Part shown: positions 1 through 11,856 of the stretch, in pieces
Position numbering within the stretch: the stretch's first letter is position 1
Layout of the letters: each line of letters begins with the position of its first letter
Origin: Portulaca oleracea
Taxonomy: Eukaryota; Streptophyta; Magnoliopsida; Caryophyllales; Portulacaceae
NCBI GenBank assembly: GCA_029582165.1
Contig: CM055886.1
Span: 21,886,669-21,950,668 of the forward strand
DNA length: 64,000 nt
Direction of reading: 5' to 3'
Notes under the pieces: model-generated
What the model saw: only the letters and a program-made list of their open reading frames with translations
Databases searched by the model: none
What the model was told of the DNA's origin: nothing
Position numbers and translations under genes: made by a program

Positions 1-61
1 GATATGGTGGAGTGACGGTAAGGTTGGCATGGGTTAATACAAGATAGGAAGAAAAGGTTTA

Positions 62-91
62 CTGGATATTATTATTATTATTATTATTATT
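62..91. repeat. (ATT)n microsatellite
   Basis: About ten ATT units in a row. The surrounding first 530 bases are AT-rich and I see no gene in them. Confidence 0.9.
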
Positions 92-532
92 CCATTCTCT
101 TTTCTCACCGAACACTTTCTATTTTGAAATCAAATTTCATTCTCAACCCTCTACATATCTAATTTCATATATATTTGATTCCATTTTTCTCTCCAAACAT
201 ACCCTAAGATATGTAAAGAAACATGAACAATATGGGAAAGGTATCATAAAGTAAAATTGGGATAGATAAGATAAATTTTATCCTACCTCACAAAATATAG
301 GGCTAGGTGGGTTTAAGGGCCTTTAAAATTCATTAGTACAAAGATGACATGGTAAATATTAAATTTTGGTAATTTTTAATAAATAAAGTTTTGATAACTT
401 TATCAATTAGACATATTTTACACATTTATTTTTGTAAATTTATCCATGAAAATATAATTTTACATAATTTGTATATAATATTATATTTTATAAAATTTAA
501 TTACGCTATTTTTTTCAATGTAGTATCCATAC

Positions 533-1121
533 TAGACTTGTTCAATAGTCAGGCCGGGCTGGGTCGCAGGCCAGACCAGTCAGGTCGGAAGTTTCTGACC
601 GTCGACCGGAGTCGACCCGGTCCGACCTTTGGGCCTGGTCGCGGGCTAGGTCAGTCGGGTTGGAAGTTTCTGACTCGTCGGCCCGAGCCCGACCCGACCC
701 GATCCCTGACCCTACGGGCCATGGGCCGGGTCAATGGGCCGACAACTATATAATATGAATTTTTTAATATACAAAAAACCTAAAAATATACGCATTTAAT
801 TTACATATTTAGTTGGTTCATCAGGTCGGGTCAGGTCACAAAAATAGAACCTAACCTAGGATTTTTTTTTAAAAAGTTAATGTGTTTAGTCGGGTCGTCG
901 GACCGGGCCGGGTCGGATGACAAAAAATAAAACCTGGTCTAGAATTTTTTTTGAAAAAAGTTAATGCATTTAGTCGGTTCACAGACCCTTGGCCCGAGCC
1001 CGGCCTAACCATGCTTCGGGGCCCCGAACTTTTTGGGCTGGGCTGGGTCACCATCTAAAATTATGACCTTGACCTACACTTTTTCGGACCGGGCGAGTCC
1101 CTGGCCCACTGAACAAGTCTA
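533..1121. mobile_element. hAT-type non-autonomous element with GGGTCGGG-rich interior
   Basis: Both ends read TAGACTTGTTCA in inverted orientation. The flanks are ATCCATAC (525-532) and ATCCAGAC (1122-1129), an 8-bp target duplication with one mismatch, as expected for the hAT superfamily. The 589-bp interior is dominated by degenerate GGGTCGGG/CCCGACCC motifs in both orientations. It has no transposase; the open frames inside (391-753 plus, 869-1054 minus) are low-complexity by-products. Confidence 0.8.
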
Positions 1122-1620
1122 ATCCAGACACATTTATTTTCAATTAAAAAAAATCACATTGGCGATAATTTCATGTTTGTCCTTTCTTTTTAAAAAAAGT
1201 ATACGAAAAAAGATAAAAAGATGTATGAGGTGAAGTTGTGGCCTAGTATGGCGGCGTCGGCAAAGATTTCTCCTATCCGTATGTCTTTATCACTCGGCCT
1301 CCATTTTGTCCCAATTACGTTGGACATTCACATGACATTAGCCCATATGTGAAACTTGACAAAGCCCTCATGTTTTTGTTCTTGTTTTCCCTTCCTTTTT
1401 TTTTTTTTGGTTTTTAGGAGGAGGGGTAATCATAGTTATTAAAATCTCGATCTTGATCTAGGATCCTACGATTTTATAATCCATAATCGTCGATGTAATT
1501 CTACTATTTACATTCCGATCCATGATCTTACGTTGGTTAATTTCAATCCTGATTATCCCATGAATTCGAGTTAGGATCCCAATTCTAACAACTTGGACTG
1601 TAGGCATGAAGCATTGGTGC
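1122..1620. other. intergenic, no gene seen
   Basis: AT-rich intergenic DNA. At about 1433-1591 a weak inverted pair (AGTTATTAAAATCTCGATC against a diverged copy ending at AACAACTTG) hints at an old MITE, but I found no target duplication. Confidence 0.5.
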
Positions 1621-1808
1621 ATTAAACCCTAAAAAAGAAAAAAAAACCAAAATATGCATTCTTCATAAAAGTTGGATAGGACAACATCCAACACACTGAA
1701 TTGATGACACTCAACTGAAATGCTCATCAGTATGTTATGATGTTTTGTATAGTACAGTTACTACAGTATAAGCTTACATAGTAGTAAAACTCTAGCAGAT
1801 TCCTGCAG

Positions 1809-2051
1809 CTAACCCTTAACTTGAGGTTGTGGTTCGGCATCAGGTGATGTGTAAGATAAGGAGATCAACTCAGACCTAAGACTATCCATGCCACTCCCAT
1901 TCTTTTGCTTCACTTTCTTACTGCTATCAATCTTCTTATCGAAGCGTTCAGGAGAAGCAGATATCTTGTCAGGTGATGAGTATGAGATAGCAATGAGTGA
2001 CTCCCGAGTTAGATCGCCAATAATGTCCATTGTAGGAGTCTTTTCAGCCAT
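1809..2051 (-). CDS. small unknown protein with a duplicated SY-x-SPD motif
   Basis: An 80-residue protein that I do not recognise as a named family. The coding sequence lies in one exon. It is hydrophilic, rich in Ser, Lys and Asp, with no signal peptide or membrane segment. It contains two related blocks: RESLIAISYSSPD at about residues 16-28 and RSELISLSYTSPD at about 59-71, so it looks like an internal duplication around a Lys-rich linker. A splice acceptor (CCCTGCAG) lies 20 bases upstream of the ATG, and a matching donor (CAACAG followed by GTATG) sits at 4026, implying a 5'-UTR intron of about 1.95 kb. A promoter with a CACGTG G-box lies beyond. The ordered gene structure and the ATG just after the acceptor make a real gene likely; the function is unknown. 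Confidence 0.6.
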   Translation of the reverse strand: MAEKTPTMDIIGDLTRESLIAISYSSPDKISASPERFDKKIDSSKKVKQKNGSGMDSLRSELISLSYTSPDAEPQPQVKG

Positions 2052-2071
2052 GTAATACCTATCAGCTTAAG

Positions 2072-4025
2072 CTGCAGGGATTACAAAGAAAGATTAATCT
2101 TAAATTATGTAGCTCCTATAGGCATAACTCATAACATAAGCAATAAGTTGGTGTGCTGTTTGAGTTTCTCCTCAAGGCCAATGAAGAGTGTATAAGGGGA
2201 AGAAAAGAACAATAAAGACTTTGTATGCTGTTTGAGTTACTCCTCTTCCGTCGAGCTCAATAGTCTTAGTTTGGAAGTAGGAGGTTTACCCTTCCCGTGA
2301 TTGTTCGAATTTTGATTGACTACAATTTTCTTGGTAGGAATTATTGACTTTCTTGAAAGCTCCTTGTGGGCCTTAGAGACTTGGGATTGGGCCTAACTTG
2401 GGTTTGTAAAGCCCCTTTTCCCTGCCATCTAGTTTGTTGGGTTCACATCCAGTTGAAGGGCCCAGTGCATGGCCAACTTAGAGTTGTTTTAAAAAAGGAT
2501 TGGCAGTAACCCACCAAAGGTTCAGACTGTTAAAAGTTCAGGTTCCGGTCAAATTTGAGTTCGGACCATCATACATCGGACAAAGTTGCTAAACCCAGAC
2601 CTTATTCGTCTTCTGACTTGGTGACCCAGGCCAATGTATACCATAAATGGACCCGAACCTGGATGTCTGATGTCCAAACCTAAATGTCCAGATTGCCTTT
2701 TTTCCAATTCTGAGCCAAAAAGGCATGAAATTAACCTACAATAATGCCTAATTGTGAGAACACGGATTAGTCCTCAAACTCAGACAACCCGGAACTAACC
2801 TAGCTTTCATTCCCGACAAATTATACACAGTTATTTCGGGTTAGACTCAACCGAGTTTTGGGGTGGAAAATGTCCAACAGTGCTAGCAAGGCCCTGTTTT
2901 TTTATTAGATTGGATATAACTCTCCCAACCGATCCTAACTTATCCAAACTTATCCAAACCTAATACAATTCCTCAAAAAAAACATCATAACTTATCTCAA
3001 CCCTTCCCAACTTATCCTAACTTATCCTAACTTATTCATCCAAACTTGAAAATAACTCAATCAAAGAACAGGGTCTAAGACTCACATATGCATCAAAACG
3101 AGTTTTCTTTTTCTTCCCATGCTATTTCAGCTTCTCTATGTCATACATTGAAATCTACAATTGATTCTATCTTCATCTGTCGTGAGCCTTTCAATTGACA
3201 CATCTGCACATATATTTATCTCTTGTATTGGGCTCTCAGCATGGATAAGCCTTCAAACAAACCATACGAAACTAATCGGCAAAGTATCAAAAGAGAAAGA
3301 ACAGCCAAATTACAACCCTCAGACAAGAACCTACGTCTAGCTGTCCTACTAAAAAACCCAAAAATTGTGGTTGTCTCACTTCATAATTGCCTCCTTAACA
3401 AGTAATAACTTCGACTAAAATTTGCACCAACTCGCTGAAATTTGAAATAAAAGATGATGTTTGGGTGAACCCACCAGCAATCTGTGCCAAATTTTCTATA
3501 ACCAGCCACTAAAACAGCTCAAGTTCTCTTATGCGCACAAACCATCAAAAGTTTATACAATCAAAATAGTCAAAGTGGACGAATACAAAACAACCCCATC
3601 AGTATCACTATTCTGTGGTTCAGCTTTCAACCTTTAAACTGTACACAACCTCAAACATACAACGCCCAAAACAAAGGGCTCAGCATGTCTTATCCAATAT
3701 CATCATTATAATAGTTTATTATCTTTTTTCACATGTAGAAATATTTCATATACGCTCAATATCCACATAAACCCCACCAATTCAGATGTTCGATTATAGG
3801 ATCCCATTAAATCCCACACATAAAGAAGAATCACGAAGTCAAAGAGAGGTCAAAAAGCACATGAAAGAAAAAGTGCCTTTATACCCCACCAACAAAAATT
3901 CACCAAAAACAACAGTCAACAATATCAAGACTCAAAATTGACCAACAAAAACAGTCAAAAACATAACCCAAGAATTCAAAGGACCAAAATCATGAAAAAA
4001 AAAGGTGAGAAGACCAAGAACATAC
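2072..4025 (-). other. intron in the 5' UTR of the small-protein gene
   Basis: Bounded on the minus strand by a GTATG donor at 4025 and a CTGCAG acceptor at 2072. It carries a MITE (2890-3075) and otherwise shows no coding content. The upstream non-coding exon begins at 4026 and probably extends to about 4100, where a pyrimidine-rich stretch on the minus strand resembles a transcription start. Inferred from splice signals only. Confidence 0.5.
2890..3075. mobile_element. short MITE, Tourist- or hAT-like
   Basis: A 186-bp element with ends GGCCCTGTTTTTTTATTAGA and, inverted, GACCCTGTTCTTTGATTGA. The flanking triplets are CAA and TAA, compatible with a decayed 3-bp Harbinger/Tourist target site. 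The interior has repeats of AACTTATCC. No coding capacity. Confidence 0.5.
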
Positions 4026-4205
4026 CTGTTGTAGGGTCAATGGATGGCACAGAAAGAGATAAGGAAAGAGAGAAACAGAGATATGGTGGGTAAGAGTTAG
4101 TATCAAGTATGAAGACTAAATATTAAGAGTTATATTATTAATAAATGGGAAATTAAAGAAAGAGAAAAATTTATGGGAGGGTGTGTACGTAAGAATGGCG
4201 TGGCA

Positions 4206-4211
4206 CACGTG
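4206..4211 (-). promoter_or_regulatory. G-box upstream of the small-protein gene
   Basis: A perfect CACGTG about 100 bases upstream of the inferred start of the 5'-UTR exon. G-boxes bind plant bZIP and bHLH factors. Functional use here is inference. Confidence 0.35.
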
Positions 4212-4671
4212 AAGTATGAACACTCAATCAATCACTCATACACGTACGCTGCTACCCCAATTACTTGCCATTATCGATAGTACAGAATTATTTTTTGCCG
4301 ATTTGCAGAATATTTTGTCTGGTTGTCCAGCAGGGTAATTAGGAAAATATGTTTTAATCTTTGCTTTATTGAGAAAGAGAAAGATTCTACGGTAGATGAA
4401 GTTTCCATGTATATTCGAAGTGGAGTGGGTCCGGGAACCCGAATCTAAGTAGTTACCTACAGGCTTCCCTTCATTGTTAATGGGCTTACGTAACACCAAA
4501 CTGCATATAGGAGGTTCACATGTCAACCCGTTGGACAAACAAAACCCGCTCAAAATTGTACCAGTTCCACATCGGAAACCAAATAGTGATGTGATATGAG
4601 GGGGGTATTTGATGTGCAATCTTTTAAGGAGCATATACAACATTATATGTTATACGTCTTATGTTAAATTA
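4212..4671. other. intergenic, possible decayed LTR fragment
   Basis: Holds a 135-codon minus-strand open frame (4236-4643) with no recognisable domain. On the minus strand the region has a TTTCCGATGTGGAAC block of the kind often seen near the start of plant Copia LTRs. I could not find paired termini or a target duplication, so this stays tentative. Confidence 0.25.
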
Positions 4672-4679
4672 GTGATGAG

Positions 4680-5431
4680 CTACGTTACTTGGACTCGGCG
4701 ATTAGGGCTGCCGTAGCAGAGCCGACACGACACGACACGGATCCGGAGAACCCTAGACGGAATGGCGGGACATGACCAAAGGACGAATCCCTAATCATAG
4801 CAAACCCTAGATCGAACAATTAGATAACCAATTGGTGGGTATTCGGGGTGGTAGCTGGGGGCTTTTGGTCGACTAGACTGTGCGACCCCACCGGTGAGTT
4901 TTCTCTGGTCAGCAATCGCCGGTTCCGGTCGCCGGAAGTGCATCTTCTTGGTTTTCCAGACCGATTTCTCTCGCTGAAGTGAGGAGAGAGAAGGGGGTGG
5001 AAGGAAGCGCAAACACCTTTTGACAGAGGAGAGAGAAGGGAGTGGGGGGAGGGAGGTATAAGAAGTCACGTTGGACCTAGGGTTTACTTTTGAATTATTT
5101 CCTTTTGTCTATTTTGATTATTTTAAAATTAAAATAGCAGTAATTTTTTTGGGCTTTTTAAAATATGGGCTGAACATATTTTATACATGGGCCAAATCAA
5201 TTTAAATTAAAGTCTCTCTAGATTTACAATTTTTAAGAATGTCTCTAAAAAGAATAATATTTCACTTTTAATATAATTAAATATATTATGCTACCTAGGG
5301 GTTATGTTTCCTCTGCTGTATCGGACCCTTGGATACCGTGTCCCCGTGTCCGTAATTTTTGGGGATGCCATATCAGACTCTTGGATCCGTGTCCATGTCG
5401 GACACCCGTGTCCCGAGTTCAGGTAACATAG
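4680..5431. mobile_element. hAT-type non-autonomous element
   Basis: A 752-bp element flanked by a perfect 8-bp duplication GTGATGAG (4672-4679 and 5432-5439). The inverted ends are CTACGTTACTTGGACTCGG and, from the right, CTATGTTACCTGAACTCGG. The subterminal parts carry ACACGGGTGTCC-type motifs. The middle (about 4800-5090) is GC-richer and on the minus strand looks like a plant 5' exon (a pyrimidine-rich leader and an open frame of about 90 codons), so it may be captured host sequence. No transposase. Confidence 0.85.
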
Positions 5432-5518
5432 GTGATGAGATGTCATGTTAGACAGTATAAGGAAAAAATAAAGATACTTTTTGAGTTGCATTTGTGGTAC
5501 ACGCTTCAAATATGAGCA

Positions 5519-6007
5519 AATTAGGATTTTACCCATGAGGTTTAGTGAAAGTGAAATTTTACCCCCAAGGTTTGGGAAATTAGGTTTATCTTACTTGAAA
5601 TTTGGACTTTTTATTATTTTACTCCTTTTGTGGTGAATGATAAATTTACCCATGTAGGATGGTATGAAAAGTTTAAAATAACTCTAACTGAAAAATGAAA
5701 AGACAACTTTACCTTTTCAAAAAATTAATCAGTTAATTTCACAGTGTGTTGCCTGTGTATTGCCGCCTCCTTCATGTTCAAGTTACGTTTCCCCAACGGT
5801 AGAAATTTTATGTTAAGGGAAATTTTGTCCATTAACATTAATTTTATTAATAATTTGATCGGAAAGGTTGTATTTAATATTTAATACAAAGGTTATAGGT
5901 GGGTTAATTATTAGTTGATTTAAACTTAAGGTAGGATAAAATTAATTTTTAAAACCTTGGGGCTAAAATCCTACTTTCACAAAATCTCAATGAGTAAAAA
6001 CCTAATT
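5519..6007. mobile_element. MITE with long (about 85 bp) inverted ends
   Basis: The left arm 5519-5605 and right arm 5925-6007 are imperfect inverted copies, both reading AATTAGG-TTTTAC and later CCCCAAGGTTT. The arm length fits a MULE-type MITE. I could not find a convincing 9-bp target duplication. Confidence 0.6.
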
Positions 6008-6600
6008 ATAGTGTTTGGTTTCATTCTCCTCCCATCATCAAACCATAAAAAAAAACCGAGTAAATTACAGAGACACAGCCTCCCTCGAAGATCGTCGGTC
6101 GACCTCAAATATTGGCACCATCATCTGATCAGAAAATCATTTTCTCGGGTAAGTATGTCTGACTACGTAGATTCGATTATGAATGTCGATATATTCGGCC
6201 AAAAAAAATTTTTTGTTGTCGTTCTAATTGAGTATTTCGTTTTGAGATATCCGCACAATATGGTGGTTGTCATCTAAGTCGAATATTTTGGCCTTGGACT
6301 ATGGATTTTGGGAAATATGAAAATAGGGATGTCTTGTTGGGGTGAGATTAGGATTCTCGTATTATTTGATTAATTCAGTTAACTTATATATGAACAGGGT
6401 GTGTTCATAAGATTGATGAAGGTTGTATATGTTGTATAAATCTGAATATTGCGTTTAAAAATTTATACTAGGGATATCAATTTATATAGTTGACTAATAA
6501 TATGTACTTGACTAGTATTTAATCTACGAGTGACTAATAATATGTTATCTCGATTTTTGATATGCTAAAACGCACAAGGAAACACTGCAATTTGTCCACT
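6008..6600. other. intergenic with GTGACTAATAATAT repeats
   Basis: No gene is visible. From about 6480 it carries copies of GTGACTAATAATAT and a longer degenerate unit that recurs inverted at about 9400-9720. Confidence 0.4.
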
Positions 6601-7229
6601 CAGGGGCGGAGCCAGAGTATTTTATCAGCGTGGGCCATAATATGTAACTCTTATATTTTAATTTTTAAATTTAAGTATTGAGAAACAACGTTTGATAAGT
6701 AAAAGAATTAAATAAAGACAATGTTTAGTCATCGATGGAACATGAAAACAAATAAATTAATCTTATTGAGAAAAATTATCATACAATTGATATTTTTCTT
6801 AAGAAAATATTTATGATTCAACTAAATTGCTTTATAATAATGCACATGAAAAAATAGAAAAAGCTTTCTAAAAATTAAATTTAAACGAGAAGAAATATTG
6901 TGAAAGAATAGCAGATACATGCATGATAAAAACTGAAGTAATAATGAATGAATGTATAGGAAATGTGGAAGTAACTTTAATTTAGGAGCTAAAATAAAAA
7001 GAAGAAAATGCATTAAGAGATCTTGGGTTGACATGTTGCAATTCGTTTGAGTGAAGAATTTGTGGCTAGTAGGATTTGAACAGATGACAATAGACACTAC
7101 AAAATATAATTAGGCAAATACCACTATGACAATAGAGATATCATGCTTAAATGTTGAAACTAATAATAGATATTATATCTGATAGCTTGGGTCATGGCCT
7201 CCCTTGGCCACCCCAAGGATCCGCCAATG
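6601..7229. mobile_element. hAT-type non-autonomous element (GGGGCGGAGCCAG end)
   Basis: A 629-bp element with a perfect 8-bp target duplication TGTCCACT (6593-6600 and 7230-7237). The left end is CAGGGGCGGAGCCAG; the right end inverted is CATTGGCGGATCCTTG. Both show the GGCGGA core common in plant hAT derivatives. The interior is AT-rich without coding capacity. Confidence 0.85.
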
Positions 7230-7237
7230 TGTCCACT

Positions 7238-7937
7238 AATTTAATTAGATTATAGGTGACTAATATACGATGTAAAAGTGACTAATAATATATGTTTTTT
7301 AGTAAGTAGTAGAGACATCATCTTAATATATGGTGTAGAAGTGATTAATAATATAGTTGACATGTTTGAAACAATGCAACGACAACAATGTTGAATCCGC
7401 AAATGGAGATGTCAAATGAGTGTCAAATTGGTGGCGAGAATGAAATAGAAGTTGATCGCGATTATGGATGGCGACGGACTGGAGGCCAATCGGAGGTTGG
7501 TACCTCCACCTCCGCTCCAATTAATAATTAGAGGTGAGGTTCTCCGATTATAATCGGAAGTCTAATTAGTATTTGTACTATTTATTTTTTTTATTTTTCT
7601 ATTTTTTGACAATATTTTTGTTGTAATTAAATATATGGAACTCATTACTTGTAAATAATGAAACACCAACAACAAACCGAAATATTTTTTTACGTAACAA
7701 AAAATATATTACAACACAATAGAAATATAACATCTAAGAAAAACTCTCAACCATCAAAATACTAGCAATACGACAATACGTCTTTTCTTGAAAGAAAAAA
7801 TAAATAAGCTTCAAATTCTCCCCTCAATTATCAAATTCCATCATATTATAAATTTTTAGATTTTTTTTATATATTTATTATTCTAATCGGACTTTATTGG
7901 ATCTAATCGGATCGGAGGTGATCACCTCCATATTCGC
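7238..7937. other. repeat-rich intergenic
   Basis: Continues the GTGACTAATAATAT repeats interrupted by the hAT element on the left. At 7360-7520 short open stretches occur, none long or recognisable. The rest is AT-rich. Confidence 0.4.
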
Positions 7938-8679
7938 TAGGACGGTTCATATATCGATACGGATCGGTTTACCCAAAAAAAACCGGACCAAGTTTTTATG
8001 TTTCCGGGTTTCGGTCCGGGTCAGTCTAAACCCGGAACAACCCAAACCCGGACCGGAAACCCAATTATTATAAAATTTAAATTTTTTCAAAAAAAATATT
8101 CAGGATATTGTAGGCGCTAATCACGCATATCAAAATATTATCACCTAAAAAATTATTATATCTTAATTCTACGGCCCCTCCCCTCAAAATTAGAAAGATA
8201 AATATTTTGACATATATTAATCCTATTTTAACTTTGTATAAATTCACGTAAATGGTAATTAAATTTTAGCCAACTTTGTATTTATTTGTGTGTGACTACA
8301 AATTTTGTCATATTGTTATGTATTCTACCATATTATTATATCATTTAAATTCATATAAATATATAATTCATTACTTTCTAAAATTTCCCACCATAATTCC
8401 ATAAACAATAACTTATATATAATACAAAAAAAAAATGTAGTTTCTAACAAATGACATACATTAATTAACTAATCAATCATTTTACAAATTTGAATAGAAA
8501 ATTTTTAAAAACATCTCAACTTGTCCAAACCGGTCTAGGTTGGTCCGGTCCAAATCCTAATTGGGTTGGACTGGGTTGGGACCAGTTGTTTTCAGTCTGG
8601 TCTTTGGTCCAAAGTTTTGGCTATTTCGGGGTCCGGTCCAGTCCGGTATGGTTCGGGTTTGACCCAATGAACACCCCTA
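7938..8679. mobile_element. hAT-type non-autonomous element with CCGGACC-rich ends
   Basis: The left end is TAGGACGGTTCAT and the right end inverted is TAGGGGTGTTCAT, matching the frequent plant hAT terminus TAGGGGTGTTCA. The flanks ATATTCGC (7930-7937) and ATATCCAC (8680-8687) agree at 6 of 8 positions. Both ends are rich in CCGGTCC/GGACCGG motifs around an AT-rich core; 742 bp, no transposase. Confidence 0.7.
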
Positions 8680-9174
8680 ATATCCACTTTAATTATAATT
8701 GGAGTCAGGCCTTTGTAAACAGATTCAGATTCAGATTTCTTCATGCCGGGCTTGAATCGGATTTTTTGCTGCAGATCGGAGCAGTTTACTTCGGTTCGAA
8801 TTTGACTGTCATCCTTAATCGTGGCATGACTATTATATGTAGCGCATATGACTATTAGTGTTCTACGAGCATTTAATATTGTTATAATTACAAAATTTAT
8901 TCGAATATACTACTGTAAATTATTCAGGCTCCGTTCTTTTATACGGTGCGGTGCGGTGCGGTGTAACAATGGTGCGGTGCAGTGGAATTTGAAAAAGTGT
9001 GGTAAAGTGTTGTGAGTTGTGGTGAGAGTTGTGGTAGGTGGGGTAGGTGAGGAAAGAGAATGTAAAAAGTAAATGAAAAAAGTGAGAAAAAAGAAAAGTA
9101 AGAACTTCTTACCAAGAAGATATATTGGTAATGATTGTGGTAAAGTATGGTGAAATATGATAGAATGGAGAACC

Positions 9175-9345
9175 CAGTAAGGCCTACCAACCCAAAGGGG
9201 GGTACACTGCTATAAGGCCCAAAGAAGCCTCCCACGGGCACCAACAATTCCCACCAAGGAAATTGTGGTCACCAGGGATCAAAACCCCTAGTGGGGAGGA
9301 TAAACCTCTCACACTCATGCCACTTGAGCTAAAGCTTATTGACAA
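9175..9345 (-). mobile_element. tRNA-derived SINE, candidate
   Basis: On the minus strand TAGCTCAAGTGG (9331-9320) matches the RNA polymerase III A box, and GGTTTTGATCC (9286-9276) is one base from a B box. The spacing between them (33 bases) is tRNA-like. Plant SINEs have this head followed by an unrelated body, here the stretch leftward to about 9175. The 3' tail and target duplication are not clear. Confidence 0.45.
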
Positions 9346-10290
9346 CTTTAATAGTTATGTGTCTATGACTTATAAAAAAAATCTACATACATCAAATAAC
9401 AAAATATTAGTCACCTTTAGATGGTATATTAGTAACCTATATTCTTATATAATTAATAGCTCTGTTACAATCTCTTTATGCGTTTTAATTGGATAATTGA
9501 AAAAAATCTACCTAACATAATATTAATCACCCCTTAGATCATATATTAGACATTAGTCACCTATAATCTATAGACCCGGTACAATTTTTTGGTGCGCTTT
9601 AATTAGATAGCTGGAAGTAATTAATCGATCTAATATAATATTATTAGTTACCCTTGAATGATATATTAGTGACGTATATTCTAATATAATTAATAGACTT
9701 AATATGAATTGTGTATATTATAATGAAGATCCTAAAATTGTTCATCCGTATTAGGCATAAAAGTAACGTAAAAATGAAATCTTGGAAACTCCAATTAGAC
9801 AAGATATTATCATGTATGATTTGCGTATATTATATAGAAGATCCGTGTAAATCAAGGCTACATCCTTTAAATTAACTTTTTTTTCGGAATTGAAATATTT
9901 TAAAATTTTCTATAATTACAGTAGAGGGGCGTGTGAAGTCACTCTCCGGCCTACACGTCGATTATGTTTTTATTTTGATAAGAACTGCCACATATACCGT
10001 CTCACGATTGATAAATTATCGTCAGACGGTCTTATACTAAAGTTTGCGCATATATAATGGCATTCCTAATTTTTGGAATCAAGCTAGATTTATCCTATAA
10101 AAAGAAATTATATATTACCAAGGGTCAATATTCCATTGGTTAGAGAAAAAGGAAATCAACTAAGTTAAGGAACTCCATAGCATTCTTTAAATGAGTTCCA
10201 CCGGTTTGCATAGCTTGCTGTACAAGAACATCTCTTTTTGCACAAATTCTCATACTATGATCCTTCTCACTCCACCTGTTGTTACTTGTT
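9346..10290. other. intergenic with inverted copies of the ATTAGTCAC repeat
   Basis: Between about 9400 and 9720 several copies of a degenerate repeat of roughly 120 bp (ATATTAGTCACC, GGTGCGCTTTAATTAGATA) lie inverted to those at 6480-7380. The remainder is AT-rich with no gene. Confidence 0.4.
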
Positions 10291-11405
10291 AGGGTCTGTT
10301 TTTGTAAGGCATTTAAAAAAGTACAGTTTACATGTGGATGCAGGGTGACGTAGGTTGATGTAGGTCGATACAGATTAGTGCAAGTTATGCAGGTTGAATA
10401 ATGTAAATACATGTGAGATAATATAAGTTATTGTAATTTGTTATTTCAAACCGTAAGTCATTGCAATTTAGGAACTTTTCATGAAGTTTTTATTACCACA
10501 TTAATTAATATTTTATATAGTTATATGTGAAAGAAATTACAAGTATTACGAATTTTCATAATTATTATATATAAAAATGACAAAATGTATAAAAATTATA
10601 TTCATAATATGCATTTTATACAAACTACATAAACATTATTTTCACAATAATTGTCCACTACAAAAGCATCAATAAGTTTAGGAACTTAGAAATGAGTTTT
10701 CAATTAAAAGAACAATTCAACTTTACAATGTTTTTTTTTCAATAACAAATATTCAAAACTTGAAAATAGTCAATTTTGTTTAAAAAGTTGGTACAAATGG
10801 TTTATATAACAAGATAAACAAACAATACAAAGGAAAATAAATAAAAGTAATAGACGTAAATAATTGTTTACCACACATGCATGTGTTAACAAGTCTTAGG
10901 GAAATAGCCAAGACTTTTCAATGAAATAGACTTTTCAATAGTTTAATAAAAGAATGGCCAACCCAAAAATAAACCAAAATAAAAATTAAATTTAAATTTA
11001 AATAGAAAATTAAAGTTAGTTCTAAATTCGAATCAACCAATTTTCAGACAGTAATAACATTGTTACCCTCTCCTTGATGACGCAATGAATATCCATTTTT
11101 TTCCCGTAGACAATTCACAAGAATATATTAAATTAATTTCGCTAATCCTCTAATTTAATTTCTTTTTTATGTATGAAATTATTTTTAATTTAAAAATTCA
11201 CATGAATATTTTAATTTTATGAAGGGTATGAAACTATTATTTATTGATATCAAAATTAATAAAAATTTGTAAACATTTCTATTTATTAAGATAATTAATT
11301 TTTTTGATTGAGTGTAGGTAGGTACAGGTTGGTGCAAGACATGACGGGTAAGTGCAGATTGGTGCAGGTGCAGATTAGCAAATGGCCTAAAGAACACGCC
11401 TTTAG
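10291..11405. mobile_element. MITE-like element with TGTTYTTTA ends, candidate
   Basis: The left end GGTCTGTTTTTGTAAGGCATT and the right end inverted GGCGTGTTCTTTAGGCCATT form imperfect inverted repeats. Next to each end sit several GTGCAGATTGGTGCAGG-type motifs, in opposite orientations. The 1.1-kb interior is AT-rich without genes. No clean 8-bp duplication was found, so the boundary is tentative. Confidence 0.4.
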
Positions 11406-11850
11406 CATTATGGGATATTAGTCATGATATTTGTCACTTCATTCTAAGATTTTCCATAAAAAAAAATTTAAAAAAAAAAAACTTTCATTCTGAGATGAAA
11501 ATACTCAAAGCAACTGCATTAGTGAGTAGTGATGAGTATAAGTTATGCTCACATAATGAAGTGGAAACTATAAGGCCCACCAAGAGAGATAGAGTTTAAC
11601 ACTTCATTTTTTTTCAATAGTGAGTTCAGTTTTGTTTAAATAATTTAGAAAAATGTGTAGGCCATGCATAATAGTTTAAATAATTTGATTATGTTGATTT
11701 ATTTCATGTAACCAGCAATTACTTTAGAAAAAATTAATAAAAAATTAATTTATTTAAAACTAGCTATTAAATTAATTTATTTAAAACCAGCCAATGAAAT
11801 AATTTATTTAAAACTAACCAATAAATTGCATTGGTGATTATCATGGGTTT
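11406..11850. other. intergenic, no gene seen
   Basis: AT-rich DNA. At 11750-11830 there is a short tandem of AATTTATTTAAAAC(T/C)A-type units. No coding content. Confidence 0.5.
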
Positions 11851-11856
11851 GGTCGA

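Noticed and set aside
391..753. 120-codon plus-strand ORF
   Set aside because: It spans the boundary of a hAT element and consists of GGGTCGGG-type low-complexity codons; no domain.
4236..4643. 135-codon minus-strand ORF
   Set aside because: Ordinary composition but no motif, and the region reads more like a decayed LTR; not called as a gene.
9990..10045. Inverted pair ACCGTCTCAC / GTCAGACGGT
   Set aside because: Resembles the ends of a common plant MITE but the two halves are only about 30 bases apart and lack a clear target site; too little to call.
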